Below, one piece after another: positions 23,256-34,804 of a stretch of DNA of 64,000 nt. The DNA comes from Pilatotrama ljubarskyi (lineage: Eukaryota > Basidiomycota > Agaricomycetes > Polyporales > Polyporaceae): the NCBI GenBank assembly GCA_022385805.1, contig MU277737.1, forward strand, positions 46,298-110,297. The letters are read 5' to 3'. Position numbers and translations under genes: made by a program. Within the stretch, counting starts at the first letter, position 1; each line of letters begins with the position of its first letter. The notes under the pieces were generated by a model. That model did not search any database, was not told the origin of the DNA, and was given only the letters and a program-made list of their open reading frames with translations.

Positions 23256-26200
23256 ATGACGAGCCCGTACAGGACGCCGAGATACCCTGGCGCACCGAAT
23301 CCGACACCCCGCAGCACGCAGAAGGTTCTCCGCCCGCCCATCCACAACCCGTATGACAAGTTCACCCAGCCCGAGTTCGACGCGTGGATCAACGACATCA
23401 CCGGCGCCCTGAAGCGTGCTCTTGGAAGAGATGATGCGTCTCTGCCTGAAGAACGCGTAGCATCGCATGTGGTCGAGGAGGAAGTTGTCGAGGACTCCTT
23501 TGCGGAGGTCAAAGCGCGCCGTCTGGCTAAAGGCAAAGAGCGCGCACGAGACGAAGATTTCGAGGTCGAAGAGACGCAGCCTCAGGAGAGCGCTGAGGAG
23601 GATGACGGCTGGGGCGAGCCCTACGATGGCGAGGAGTACTCCGGCGAGGATGCCGAGGAAAGTGAAGAAGAGGCACCTCGGGTCTTTCGCGCTACGGAGG
23701 CAGAGGTGATCGACCTTCTCTCAGACGACGACGAGGACGGAGATGCTATTGACGAAGATACTCAAGCAAGCGAAGAGGAAGAGGCGGAAGGGGAGCTTGC
23801 GGTGGAATTCGATGAGGAGGCCGAAGGCAGCGAAGCTGGCTCGGAGGAGGACCAAGGGTCCCCGAGGAGCAGCTCAGCGGCGGGGCCGTCTCACGTCGCC
23901 CACTCTTTCGCTCATGAAGTTACGGAGATCCTCGACTCAGATGAGGAGCCGGAAGAGGCCGAAGAGGAGGAAGAGGAACGGCGCGTTGTCCCAGCCCGCT
24001 TCCAACGCAAGCCCAATATCATCGCCCCCGCTCGTAGGGAGTCTGACGACGGGGAGGACTTCGAGGGAAAGATTGACGAGGAGCAGGCCGAAGAGGAAGA
24101 GCATGGTCGGTCCCGCGTTCGCTCTCATCCTCGTCCGTAGTGCTCACCGGTCTTCTAGTCTTCCCGCCTCGCACAGAGCGCAAGGAGCCCGTCGACATCG
24201 ACGACCCGTGGAGAGGCCCGAGCACCTACGCCGAAGACTTCTACGCCGGCGGCGACGACATCCCGACCAGCGCGCTCGAGCGTGGAAACCCTCACGCCCT
24301 CCACACCGAAGACGACGTAGACGGTCAGTCCAATATCCGTGCATCTCCTACGCCTATCTCACAATCCGCAGAACTCGCCGCGGACGAGCGCGTCCCGACG
24401 CCCGACCTCCCAGACCCCTGGGAAGGCCCAAGGACGTTCGCAGAGGACTTCTACGCCGGGGGAGACGCCATTCCTACCCCAGCCGAAGGCACGACCCCGT
24501 CACAACTCACGCCCAGAGACGAAGGCCGGCTCTTTATCCCCGGTATATCCCCAGCGCCCGCCGAAGCTAAGTCACGCGAGGACAAGCCCGTTTCCCCTCA
24601 GACCCTCGATATCGACGACCTCTACGCAGATATTGACGAGACCGCTGGCCCCGAGTCGTCCGCGCAGCCCGCTACTGCAGCTGAAGAGGCTGCGGCAGCA
24701 TCAGACGAAGAAGCCTCGGCCGACGAGCGGTCTCCTTCACCTCCGTCGGCCACTCTGCGCACCCACGTGGATTGGAATTGGCCGCCTGCGTTCCCCGGAC
24801 GCGTCGCCACTCGCCCCGGACACATCGAGAGTCCTGACCACGAGATCCTCGAGATCAGCGATGATGAGGAGGATGAAGATGAGGTTGATATCCCCCCTGA
24901 GCCCGTCACACAACAGTCTCTCGAGTCTATACAAGCACAAGCAACGGCCGACCAGGGCAGGCACGAAGAGCAGGAATCAATGCCCATCTCTACCGCTGGT
25001 ACTTTGCTCACCCGCCTCCAACTCTGCACCAACTAATTCGTTCTCGTTACAGATGCATCTGGCCTGTACGCCGAGTTCGACGACCTCTACGACATAGCTC
25101 CCGATGGTGCCACCTTCGATATGCAGGGTTCGTTCGAGCCCATCAGCCCTCCGGGCTTGGACTTTGGCGACCTTCCCGCACCCACCGGAGCCGCTACTGG
25201 TGCTGAGGCAGATGAGGACGTCGAGGAGCTCGATATGGCTGCAGCTTCGGCTGCTCCTCAACCCGAAGCGTCCACCATTCTACGGGAGACTATCACGGGC
25301 AAAGCAGAATTTCCAGACGTTTTCGCCGAGGCTGCGGCCACATCGGAAGAGCCTCCCAAGGAGTCCACAGAGCCGCGCCGGTTCTCGGTCGGTCTCGAAG
25401 AAGTCACGGACGAAGATGAGCCAGACGCGCATCGCCCGCGTGACGCTCCCGAGCCCGAGTCCAAGGTCGTCGTCGTCGAAGTGGAAGATAATGAAGATGA
25501 GGACATCCGATCGTCTGCCCCGCCTGCGGATGACCTCGACATCGAGTCCGTGCGCAGCGACGTGCCGTGTTCTGGGATGGAGTATATAGTGGAGGAGGCG
25601 ATGACCGAGGGTCGACGCACTGCCGTACGTTTCTATCCTCATCTTTATGGTAGACTGCAACCGATGAGATGCTACTTATAGGAGCCTGGTGTGGATGGTG
25701 ATGACGAGGAGACCATCTTCCTCTCAGAGAGGGCAAACTCTTCGGGCCGCGGCACGGAGGGGCCGACCACTGAGCACAATGAGGCGAACCCTGTGGTCGA
25801 AGAGCCCCCTGAAGATGAGCTCGAGACTAACCCTGAAATCGCGACGACAGCCACGTCACCGGAAGTTTCCACAACACTTCCGCAAGCATCCCCTGTCTCC
25901 ACCGGTCCCGCGGCACTCGAGCGTACCCACTCATCTACCGACTTCCCACCACCCGTCTCCGCAAACCCGAACGTGCCCGACCCCGCCAGCCTCTCCCACA
26001 CGCCGCTCTCTCCGGCCAGCCCTGAAGCCGCTTCGCCCTCGCCCACCGCCGAGGCGCATGATGCTACGACTTTGCCTGCGAATGCTGCTCTGCACCCGCT
26101 GTTCCGCAAGCTGACGTCGGCGTCGCATAGCCCGAGCGGTTTGTTCACCCCGTTGCCGAACGAGATGTCTGCTTCGGTCACGCCTGAGAGGGAGGCGTCG

Positions 26201-28587
26201 GCTGTCGTTTCCGACGGGAAGCGTAGAGAGCAGGCGGACGTGGAGGAGATGTCCACTGCCGAGCAGGCAAATGCTATTGCTGGAGAGGCAGAGGTCGCTG
26301 AGCCTGCTGTAGAGGATGGCGAGCGTCCTGCCGAAGTCATCGAGCCTTCGGAAGAAGGACCTCCTACTGAAGACAATACAGGTTCCCAGGAACAGGATGC
26401 AGCCTCAGGTTCGCCGTCATCTTCGTGATAGCTGATCGAGTCTCATATTGACCTGTAACCTGTAGGTCCTGTCGTTGAGGAGGTCACGGTAGAAGAGGAG
26501 CCCATGCCAGCGACGGAGGGGTCCCCTACAGAAGACTCCAAGCCAGATGACGCCGTCGTAGCACGCGACTACGCGGACGAGCGTGAAGCTACGCCGACGA
26601 CTGACATGGACGCTGACGCCGAGGGCGAAGTCGATCCAGAGTATGTACCCTCCGAGGGCGACGAACTCGAGGACTCCTCTATGGAAGTCCTACAAGCCGT
26701 CATACCCGCTGAAGAGGACGAGTCTCCGAAATCTGTTGCAATGGCAGACGTTGCCCAGCAGCCAGCGGCTTCGGAACCTGCTGAGGAAGCAGCTGAGCCA
26801 TCCACAGCCCCCGCAGTGCCAAATGCCCCGGAGAAGTGCGTATCATTCAGCTCACGCATATGCAGATTCGCTAACTCCCCTGCAGAGAGGTTGTGACTAT
26901 CGTCCCCGAGCCTGAAATCGCTCCGGATGTCGACGAAGCACCTGCTTCATCGCCCGTTGATGAGCATGTCGAGGCTAAGGGAGAAGGCAGGTCGCTGAAG
27001 CGCAAGCGTGGTTCACCCGCTGTTTCCACAACGTCCAGTCGTGTCACCCGTTCCAAGACCTCACTCTCTGTCCGAAACGCGTTCATCCATCACGTCGAGC
27101 AGAAGATGGCCAAGTCCAACAGAGCGAAAGCGAAGCGCAAACAGCGCGCACAGCATGAAACGGACGAAGACGACAACGTTTCCGTCGCGCAAAGTCAGGC
27201 GAGCGCGAGTACATCTGGAGGCTCCTCCACCGCCGCACAGAAGATGCTTGTTCCGAGCAGCCGGGGCACTTCTCGGGCTTCGTCAGTCGCCTCGAACGCC
27301 CCTAGCGCCTATTCCGGTCTCTCGATGCCTTCCCCGACAATCGATCGTGTCCTGCCCAGCAACGGACATCATGCCCCTCCCCCGCCGTTCATCCACAATC
27401 ATGGCATCCTCCACCATCATCACGGGCGGCCTACGGTCCCGGTGGCACCCATTGTACAAAAGCGACAGCCGTCTGAGCCACAAGCAATGCTCAGCCAAGT
27501 CGCCCGACGTACATCTGCGGAGCCGGGTCCTTCCTCACAACCAGCGCCCCCCAGAGCGCCTGCCACTGCCAGTTCGACCAGCTCCCCGGTCACCCGCTCG
27601 AACTGCCGCTTCCACACGATCAGCGTACCACAAGAGGAGAACGGTCCCCGCATCCTCTTCGCCGTACCTGGTTGCGCGCTTGGTGGCAACGCGGAGCTTA
27701 TGAAGGATGAGGAAATCGAGGATCAAGGGCTCGTGAAGGCCGAAGACATTCCTCGCCTCATACGTGACGTGGAGTCCCTCGACTTCTCCCCATACCTCAT
27801 CGGCATATTGCGACAGCTCGTCGGGGTCGACCTGCTCCGAGAGCAAGAGGTCTACTACATTCCCCGCGCCGGCGATGGCGTCCTTCTGAAGTCAAAGAAG
27901 AAGTCGCACCGGGCGAAGCTCAAGCAACGCGAATCCATCAGCGCGCGCACCTTGTCGAACGGGGGCGCGGCCCGTACGAAGGACTCGGGCTCGATAGCTC
28001 CGCCATCTCAGGCCTCCGTATCAACCTCTGGTGAATCTGCAAGTGTCGCCGGCAGGCTCTCTGTAAGGAGCAGCGCCGGCACATCAGCGTCTCTATCTAT
28101 AAGCGAGCTGAGCGACCTCGAGGACGAAGAGGCTCCACCTGCTAAGCGAACAAAGGAGAGCCCCCCAGGCGAGGATGTTCAGGCGGACACAGCACACCGC
28201 GCTCCCGAAGGCGCAGAGACATCCAGCGAAATTGCGCCGGCACCGGCCACCGCCACTACCGCTGCAGATCAAGAGAGTGCAAGCACTTCCACTGTCGTTC
28301 CCAAGGCGCGCAAGCTCCAGCCCCGGCGTAGCAGGAGACTCGGCGTCGATGCCTCGGCATATAAGCCAGATGGCGGCGAGAGCGACGGTTCAGATGGGGG
28401 AGCCGATGCTGAGACGAAGAAGGGAAGGAAACGAGGTGGGAAGAGGGGCGTAAAGCGCACATGGACAGAGGAGAACGGGGAGGGTGCCACCGAGGATACC
28501 TCGGACAAGCCGAAGAGGCGTCGCGTTCGCGCCAGCACCTCGAACGAGCACAAGTCTGGCCCTGATACGGAGGGAGTGGCGATTTGA
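23256..28587 (+). CDS. Large acidic nuclear-type protein with SUMO-interaction-like motifs
   Basis: Not recognised as a named family. Six exons (23256-24105, 24159-24998, 25053-25624, 25682-26408, 26466-26835, 26886-28587) give 1,686 aa. A basic, Pro-rich N terminus contains NPYDKFTQPEFDAWI. Hydrophobic-plus-acidic motifs typical of SUMO-interacting motifs occur at about residues 150 (VIDLLSDDDED), 223 (TEILDSDEE) and 511 (HEILEISDDEEDED). A 25-residue unit (DPWxGPxTxAEDFYAGGDxIPT) is repeated twice (24194-24272 and 24404-24478). The only compact, complex segment is at about residues 1359-1450 (CRFHTISVPQE, YLIGILRQLVGVDLL, YYIPRAG). The C terminus is Lys/Arg-rich with nuclear-localisation-like KKGRKRGGKRGVKR. 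A 48-nt GT..AG segment at about 24324-24371 is in frame and may be a further optional intron; the exon 4 donor is also uncertain. Confidence 0.8.
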
Positions 28588-28941
28588 GAAAACGCTGCAT
28601 ATCGTGGACTCCGCTGTACTATTCCGGGATATTTACCTTACTCTCTCGATCATTGTACCATAGCCCTGCAGCTTCGTCTAGTGCTCGTCATTAATGATCT
28701 CGAGGAGCATGTCACGCTCATACTCGAAAGATACAGGTTGTCTCGGCGCATCTCAAATGCGCATGGTAACTCATACGAAAATGACACTCTCGATGTCTAC
28801 GACCTGTGAGGGGGGCATCATCGTCAATCAACAGTTATTGGGCAAAATTCATAGTTACGCACAATAGGACCCTTCGGGATGCATCATACTGACCACGCAT
28901 ACGAGCTCTGCGACCGAGGATCGCGGTGCACCGGCGAGTGT
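28588..28941. other. Spacer between convergent genes
   Basis: 354 nt between the stop of the SIM-rich gene (plus) and the stop of the MIF4G gene (minus); expected to contain both 3' ends. No coding signal seen. Confidence 0.4.
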
Positions 28942-30358
28942 CTAGTATGCGTACGCGTACTCCGATGAGGGCGTCTCGTCCTCCGACGTCTCCTCGATGA
29001 CGGTGGGCAGATGGAGAGTCTCATCCAATCCACCCACGCTGAACGCCGCCACCTCGTCCAGCAGATGGTCACGAGCCGCATTCTCCCTGATGATGATTCG
29101 AGAGGCAAGGTCTTCCAACTCGTGTTGCGAGAAGCCCGCGGCAGAGAGCATGATCGCCATGAGCCGGTAGGCGAAGGGAACATCCAAGACCGTGTCCTCC
29201 AGCAACGCTATATCCGGCTCGAAGGCTTTGGCTAGGTCGACGTCGGAACCGAGCAAAATCCGCGAGGATGGTAGGGTCAGGAACGTTGCGACCATGTGCG
29301 CGTTTCTCCCGTCTCCCGTGGCCAGTGTAACGTGTATTAAGGCGTGCAGGAAGCGGTATCGCCTCCGGATAGGTAGAGACTTGCAGAACGTCTCCGCCTT
29401 GAGCAAATCTTGCGAGTCCAGGCAAGCCTTCGCCTCTTTGAGGCATCGATCAAGCAGGGCGACTTGAGCCTCAGCAAGTACCACAGGCGAAACTATCGCG
29501 TCATCCTCGTCAAGGTCGTCATGAAAGCCATACACTTCGCTCCTGTGTAATTCGGAGGAGAAGACATCCCGAGGCCTCGGGTACAGACATTGATCGTGGA
29601 TGTCCTGTGTGGGAATTAGTCCAGGTACCAGCGAGGTATGACTGACCGACCATCATCATGTATCGTATCTTGAGAGAGATGGTGTCTTCCTCCAATACAC
29701 CCTCAATGGCATCAACAAGGAGTAGCCCGTCGATGATCTGAGACGCCTCCGTGGATGTGACGACTCGGCGGAGAATGCGACAGAGGGCGAGGCAGTGAAC
29801 CTCGGAGTTCCTCGTCGTCTCCATAAAGAGACCCTTGACCACGTCTTCCACATCTTCGCAGCAGAGAGCGCCGAGGACGAGAAGCTCCCCTAGGAAAGCC
29901 GACAAAGCAAAGGCTTCCTCCGAGTGGCCAGACGACGCCGCGAGCTGCGAATGGCTGAGAACGGCGGTCTTCAGGGCCGAGTGGAAGGAGGCCGCTGGAT
30001 TCCCGAGATGGTATGGATCAACACTACGCCAGCGTAAGTCCTCGCCCTCGGCTTCATCCACTGCCCGCTGCACCATCGTTGCTACGAAGTCCACGCGAGA
30101 AGGGTCTGCGACACACCGCTGGACAACTATCCTCGCGCACGTCTCGATGACCGCGGGATCTCCGCTTCTCTCTATCCGTGCGACCAGTCCCGCGAAGCCT
30201 GCAGCGATGTTGTCGATCGTCCTCCTTGTGACCTTGTTGAGCAGCCCACAAATCGACCTGCGTATGAATGCTTCATCGACGAGTTGACTCCACGGACGCC
30301 ATACATGGGAGAACGGCGGGCGTTGGTACGTAGCGAGCGGTGTGGTGGGGGACGACAT
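28942..30358 (-). CDS. MIF4G-domain protein (eIF4G-like HEAT repeats)
   Basis: Residues about 30-240 form a MIF4G-type HEAT-repeat domain: IRRSICGLLNKVTRRTIDNIAAGFAGLV, then ETCARIVVQRCVADP, LGELLVLGALC and LCRILRRVV, matching the helical pattern of the eIF4G middle domain. The second half is helical too (LDRCLKEAKACLDSQDLLKAE, RFLHALIHVTLATGD) and ends in an acidic tail (EETSEDETPSSEYAYAY). Two exons, 30358-29651 and 29604-28942, with a 46-nt intron; 456 aa. It is far too short for eIF4G itself and lacks a visible eIF4E-binding motif, so it is more like a small MIF4G regulator of translation or mRNA decay. Its neighbour upstream encodes a protein of the eIF4E-like-fold family DUF1917. Confidence 0.8.
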
Positions 30359-30978
30359 GGCGACGAAGGCGGAAGTAGATCCTCACGGGTGAGAGCAGAC
30401 AGAGGATAGCGCACAACCGTGGACAAAGAGGTCGCTCTCGGTCATGGTGACGATGAGCGGCTTGGATAATCCATTAAACGTTGCGAAAGCAGAACGGATG
30501 AGCTCACCACCGTCTCTTAGAATTCAGTCCCGGCGGTCGGAACCTACCGGTTGTAAATTGCGCCGGGGATACTGGAAGCCTCACATGAACGCCAAATGAA
30601 ATCCAAATGAAAGCCTCCGCAGCCGCATTCCGTGATGATTTGCCTCTGATGGGAGAGATTCCTGCCGATTCAGCACAGCGAGCGTTCCATGGGATATGAG
30701 CGGCAGCGAGGCTATAGATCATAGGCAAGCAGCGGTCGTTTGTGCGGCAGTCGCATTCAAGGCCCGATAGGGAGAGTTAGGTGAAGCCAATGTCTACGAC
30801 GCCCCGAGGTCAGCACATTGTTACGCGAGCAGCTCGGATGGAACACGGGAGACTCACATTAGTAAGAGAACGTAGTATCCGAACAGAGCAGTGAGAGCAT
30901 CAATGAAAGCATGGCGACAGGAAGATGGAGCATGAGGTGCTACGGTCATGAACGATACCCCACATGAAATGGGTCAGA
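30359..30978. other. Spacer between minus-strand genes
   Basis: 620 nt upstream of the MIF4G gene and downstream of the DUF1917 gene. Contains short open frames only; no repeat or RNA gene noticed. Confidence 0.4.
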
Positions 30979-32762
30979 CTACGCCTTCCCCCTCTTCTTC
31001 GGAGCCTCCTCGTCAGAGCCTCCACTATCATCGCCTCTGAATCTCTTTGTGGTGGTCGTTCTAGGAGGCGCCTTCCCTTTGGAACGTGGCTTTTCGTCGG
31101 CATCGTCGTCGGACGCGAATACCTCAGCGGCGGCTTTCCTCTTGGGGGCGGCCTTCTTGCCCTTGGACCCCGAAGGAGGAGCTGGTGACTCAGCCTTTGC
31201 ATCGGCCTTCTCTTCCTCGTCATCAGAACCAAACGGGTCGTCACCGCCAGCCTTCTTCTTGAGCTTAGGCTTGGACTTCGCCGTCGCACCCGCCGCGGCC
31301 TTCTTCGCAGCCGCTTCCTCGGCCGCGACGGTCTTGGCGGCGTTGAGCTCAGAGAAGTATTCGTCCTTCAATGCCTGACATGATACACGTCACGACCAAT
31401 CACATGGCGAATCAGACAACGGACACACCTTAATCTCCGTGTCCTTCATGAGTGCCGTGTTCTTCCAAACCTGTGTAGAAGGCACAAGATGTCAGCTTCT
31501 TCATCGGCACAGGCACATGTCGTTCGGCTGACGGTTGAAGGGATCCCGCTCGGGTGTTTGCTGTCGATGCCTGTGACGGAGGATAAGTATCGGACGTGCA
31601 AAGCGCAGCTCGCACTTACCTATGGACGTGTATAGGTTAGATTTGACGCCCATGAGGTTCATCCCATGATTGCGCAGCAACACTTTCATCACCTAGATAA
31701 AGGACCATCAACATGAACCCTGATTCGTGAAGAGAGCGAAGGACTTACCTCGGTAACACTTGCTCGGTCATAAACGTCCGGCACGTATACACATAAGACG
31801 TGCGTGTAGTTCGGCGTCTCATTCTGAGGGCTTGTTGCCACTTTCGCGAGATATGCGCTCGTAGCCGAGAGCGGTCCAGATACAAGGGAGGCTGTGTAGC
31901 GCCACCCAATGAACATAGCACGCTAGTTCAGGATGTGGTCACTTACTGGCTATAGAGTTCCATACAACATCGACTTTGTCTGATGGTGCGAATATGAGCC
32001 TATTCATACGGCATGAGCGTCCCTGTCGCCATGACTCGTCAAATCTATCACCATTTCCCAGAGACATAGCCATGCTTCCTGGAGATTTCCTTGAGCTTTT
32101 CTGCTGCTTCTTGCTGAACCTGAACGCAGTAATGCCACGGTGAGCGAAGCACTGTGTGCGCAGGACACTCCCAGTTCACGTACTTCCTCTCGCAGCTCTT
32201 TCTTGCTTTTCAGCCCTTTCTTCTTGTTAGAACGTATTGGAATGGAAGAATCATCCTTGAGTCACAAGTCAGCAGCCGTTGATGCATAGCTACAGAAAGC
32301 CAAGTCATGCGTGGCTTGGTCATTGTATACCTGGATCTTCTGTACGCGCTCGGTGATCTCCGAGACTGGATTGTGTTCAGCACGGACGTGAGGAACGCTA
32401 GAGTTTGAAGACCTACGCAGCTGAGACGCCTCGGTCACAGCGTCCTCAAGGCCTTTCTCCTCCGGTATCGGTTCGGACTTACGAACCCAAAGCCACTGTG
32501 TAGCAGCACTTGCTCCATGAGCTCACCGGTAGCTTCATAGGGTAGAACAAATGTGTTACCGGCTTCGTGCCATCGTTTTGCACCATAGATGGCTTGTACT
32601 GAGATTCATGATTTGGACAAGGTTGTTAGCACGACTCGAATGGTCTTTGTTAGGGTTCCAAAAGCAACCAACCTTAGCCAGGAAATCCTGGAGCGACGTC
32701 TCCGAAGTGGGAGACCATTGGTACTGGTAGCCGTCTGGTATAACCTCGTCTTCTTTACCCAT
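30979..32762 (-). CDS. DUF1917 (BLES03-like, UPF0696) protein with charged tail
   Basis: Recognised from the ordered motifs SLQDFLAKYKPSM..KPWLWV, HGYVSGKWLIFAPSDKVDVVWNSIA, GPLSATSAYLAKVAT, THVLCVYVPDVYDRASVTEV and GMNLMGVKSNLYTSIGID, which follow the BLES03/UPF0696 family, whose human member has an eIF4E-like fold. The C-terminal ~115 residues are a low-complexity Lys/Ala/acidic tail (DDPFGSDDEEEK, KKRGKA end) with nuclear-localisation-like patches; the human protein does not have such a tail as far as I know. Eleven exons: 32762-32673, 32598-32560, 32495-32331, 32255-32184, 32119-32052, 31999-31947, 31891-31749, 31692-31620, 31570-31533, 31470-31429, 31374-30979; 392 aa. Biochemical role unknown; RNA cap or nucleotide binding would be a guess from fold alone. 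Confidence 0.85.
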
Positions 32763-33932
32763 CCCTGAAAAATCACGAAAATCTAAGCGCAGGTGGGAGT
32801 TGAGGTCGTGGTTTGTGGCCAAGGCTGTCAGTCGCGTCACGGTCGCTGCGGTGGCAGATGCGCGTCGCGTTATTTGTCTTTATTTGCTCCTGTACGCGCC
32901 ACTGACGCGAGAATCCCGAGGTTAGGGTTACACCCTGGTTGTACGCAGGAGAAATAATTTTCCGGCCTCCCTTCGGCCTCAGAACTGTGCCAAGTAACGC
33001 ACTCTGTTAGCAGGACGGCCGCCTGCATCGCATGGGCCCATGGCGAGGGAGCCGCTCAAGCCAAATCTGACCGTGTTCCTATCATACCCATGAGCGAGAG
33101 AAACAACCTAGAGTCAATGATAAGTCGCGTATAAATGTCACTCAGGGGACCAAACGCTATTGGCTTACTGACCGAATCATGTTCAACAGCATCCCAAGCT
33201 CGACCGCATGTCTATGCCCCTCTGCTACCGAGTGTCGGACTGCAACAACAAGATCCGAGCCAGCCTGAACAGCAGGCCTCTTGCCTTGCCCCACCAGCTG
33301 CTCGAACGCATCCTGGGCGGCAACGAACATTCGGAGTGGAATGACCACGGAACATATCCGGTATCAGAATGCTAGAAACATTCTCCAACTAGCCTCGACG
33401 AAAGTCGGGCAATGTGACACGGCAGTGCTGACGAACCCCAGCCGCCGCGCCGTTCTCTCAGTCCTGGCGGCAGGTCGCATCTTGCTACGCACTTTCCGCG
33501 GTGATCCAACACCAGTGACAGGGCCGCCGTCATGGGTCGTATGACGGCCTGTGAATGCTCCCGCTGTAGACGTAAAACACCAACGCCGAACGCCCACCTT
33601 CCGTCGCGCAGAAGTTGAGTTTGTCCCGCACCCACACCGGGCAACGAGCGCCTTCTCACAGTGAGATCATCCCCACGTCAGTGAGCCAAAGGATGCAACA
33701 CACGTTCCAATTGATTGCGACAAGCGAGGAACAACAGCTTCCAGATGATGTGCAAGGGCGTCTGGCCGACAAAGGCGTACGAAAACCGGAGATGAGGAGA
33801 CTAGATATCTGCATGTGTCGGATCCGTTAGCCGGAGAACATGGAACCAGCTGCATCAAAACGCTTACAACTACTGGATACAGATGCGATGCGGGCAAAGA
33901 TGGGTGATAACGGACGGACTACGATAGGAAAA
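32763..33932. other. 1.2-kb spacer, no gene seen
   Basis: Between the start of the DUF1917 gene and the stop of FCF1, both minus. Short open frames on both strands at 33.1-33.6 kb are unrecognisable and lack intron support. Confidence 0.4.
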
Positions 33933-34804
33933 TCATACCGGCGCGCCCTGGTCAGGTAGTCGCTCGATGGCATACCGCCGCCGCACGATGTACATGAGCG
34001 GCACACCAGGGATCTTCCGTATCCGCCGGCGCAGCTCGCGATCGCAGGTTGCTACGATGTAGCACTTGTGCGACGTCACGCGCTGCACAAGGCAGTCATC
34101 CGCGTAAGTACCGGAGTGCGAGCACGTTAACCGCTCGAAACGCGGATCTCGCGCAACCCTGGTTGGTTGGCGGTCCCGTGTCAGCGGGGGACGGCTCTTC
34201 AATCGCGCTTGACAGGCGGGCTCACCTCAATGCCACTCGGTAACGATGTCCCAACTTCTCCAGCTCCGCCATCACGCAGTCCGTTACGCATGGAATGCCT
34301 ACACGTCCGCCATCATGAGACCAACATGCGCTATGACGACTCATGGAGGTACTCACACTTGGCGTAAAGGCAATCCATCATGCCGCTGACGAGCTCCAGT
34401 TTGTTTTGCAGGCTGAAGTTGATGAAGTTGGTATCGATGAGGACACGGTACGGCGGTACGAGCGCCGTATTGTGCTGCAGGAACAGGGATGAAGCGACCT
34501 GCGGGCTGGAGCGCATGGGGTGAGTGCTGAGAAGGATGCCGAGGAATGACCAAAACGTACGCTCGCTTGACCGCCTTCTCCTTCTCAGCCTCCTCCCTCT
34601 TCTTTTGTTTCAACTGATTCTCCTTCCTGAGGGAAATGCATGATTGGGATGCGGAACATCGCCGTCCTAAAATCGTACGCACAGTCTAATGTCATTAGGA
34701 TTAAGCAGCCGCTTGACCGCCGCAAATTTACGGGTTTTCTTCGCCCTGACCTGCACAGAGAGGTCAGCCTTGGCGGCAAATTAGACTCTCCAGAGTCGTA
34801 CCAT
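33933..34804 (-). CDS. FCF1: FCF1/Utp24, PIN-domain nuclease of the SSU processome
   Basis: Essential nucleolar endonuclease that cleaves pre-rRNA at sites A1/A2 during 18S maturation. Family text is unmistakable: [61 protein letters not shown] (first PIN aspartate), [28 protein letters not shown] and [17 protein letters not shown]. Six exons: 34804-34802, 34750-34683, 34626-34561, 34505-34357, 34298-34226, 34158-33933; 194 aa versus 189 in yeast. The first exon contributes only the ATG; its intron (34801-34751) has donor GTACGA and acceptor TGTGCAG. It could be a 5' UTR-coding boundary artefact if another start exists, but no other ATG fits the frame. Confidence 0.95.
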
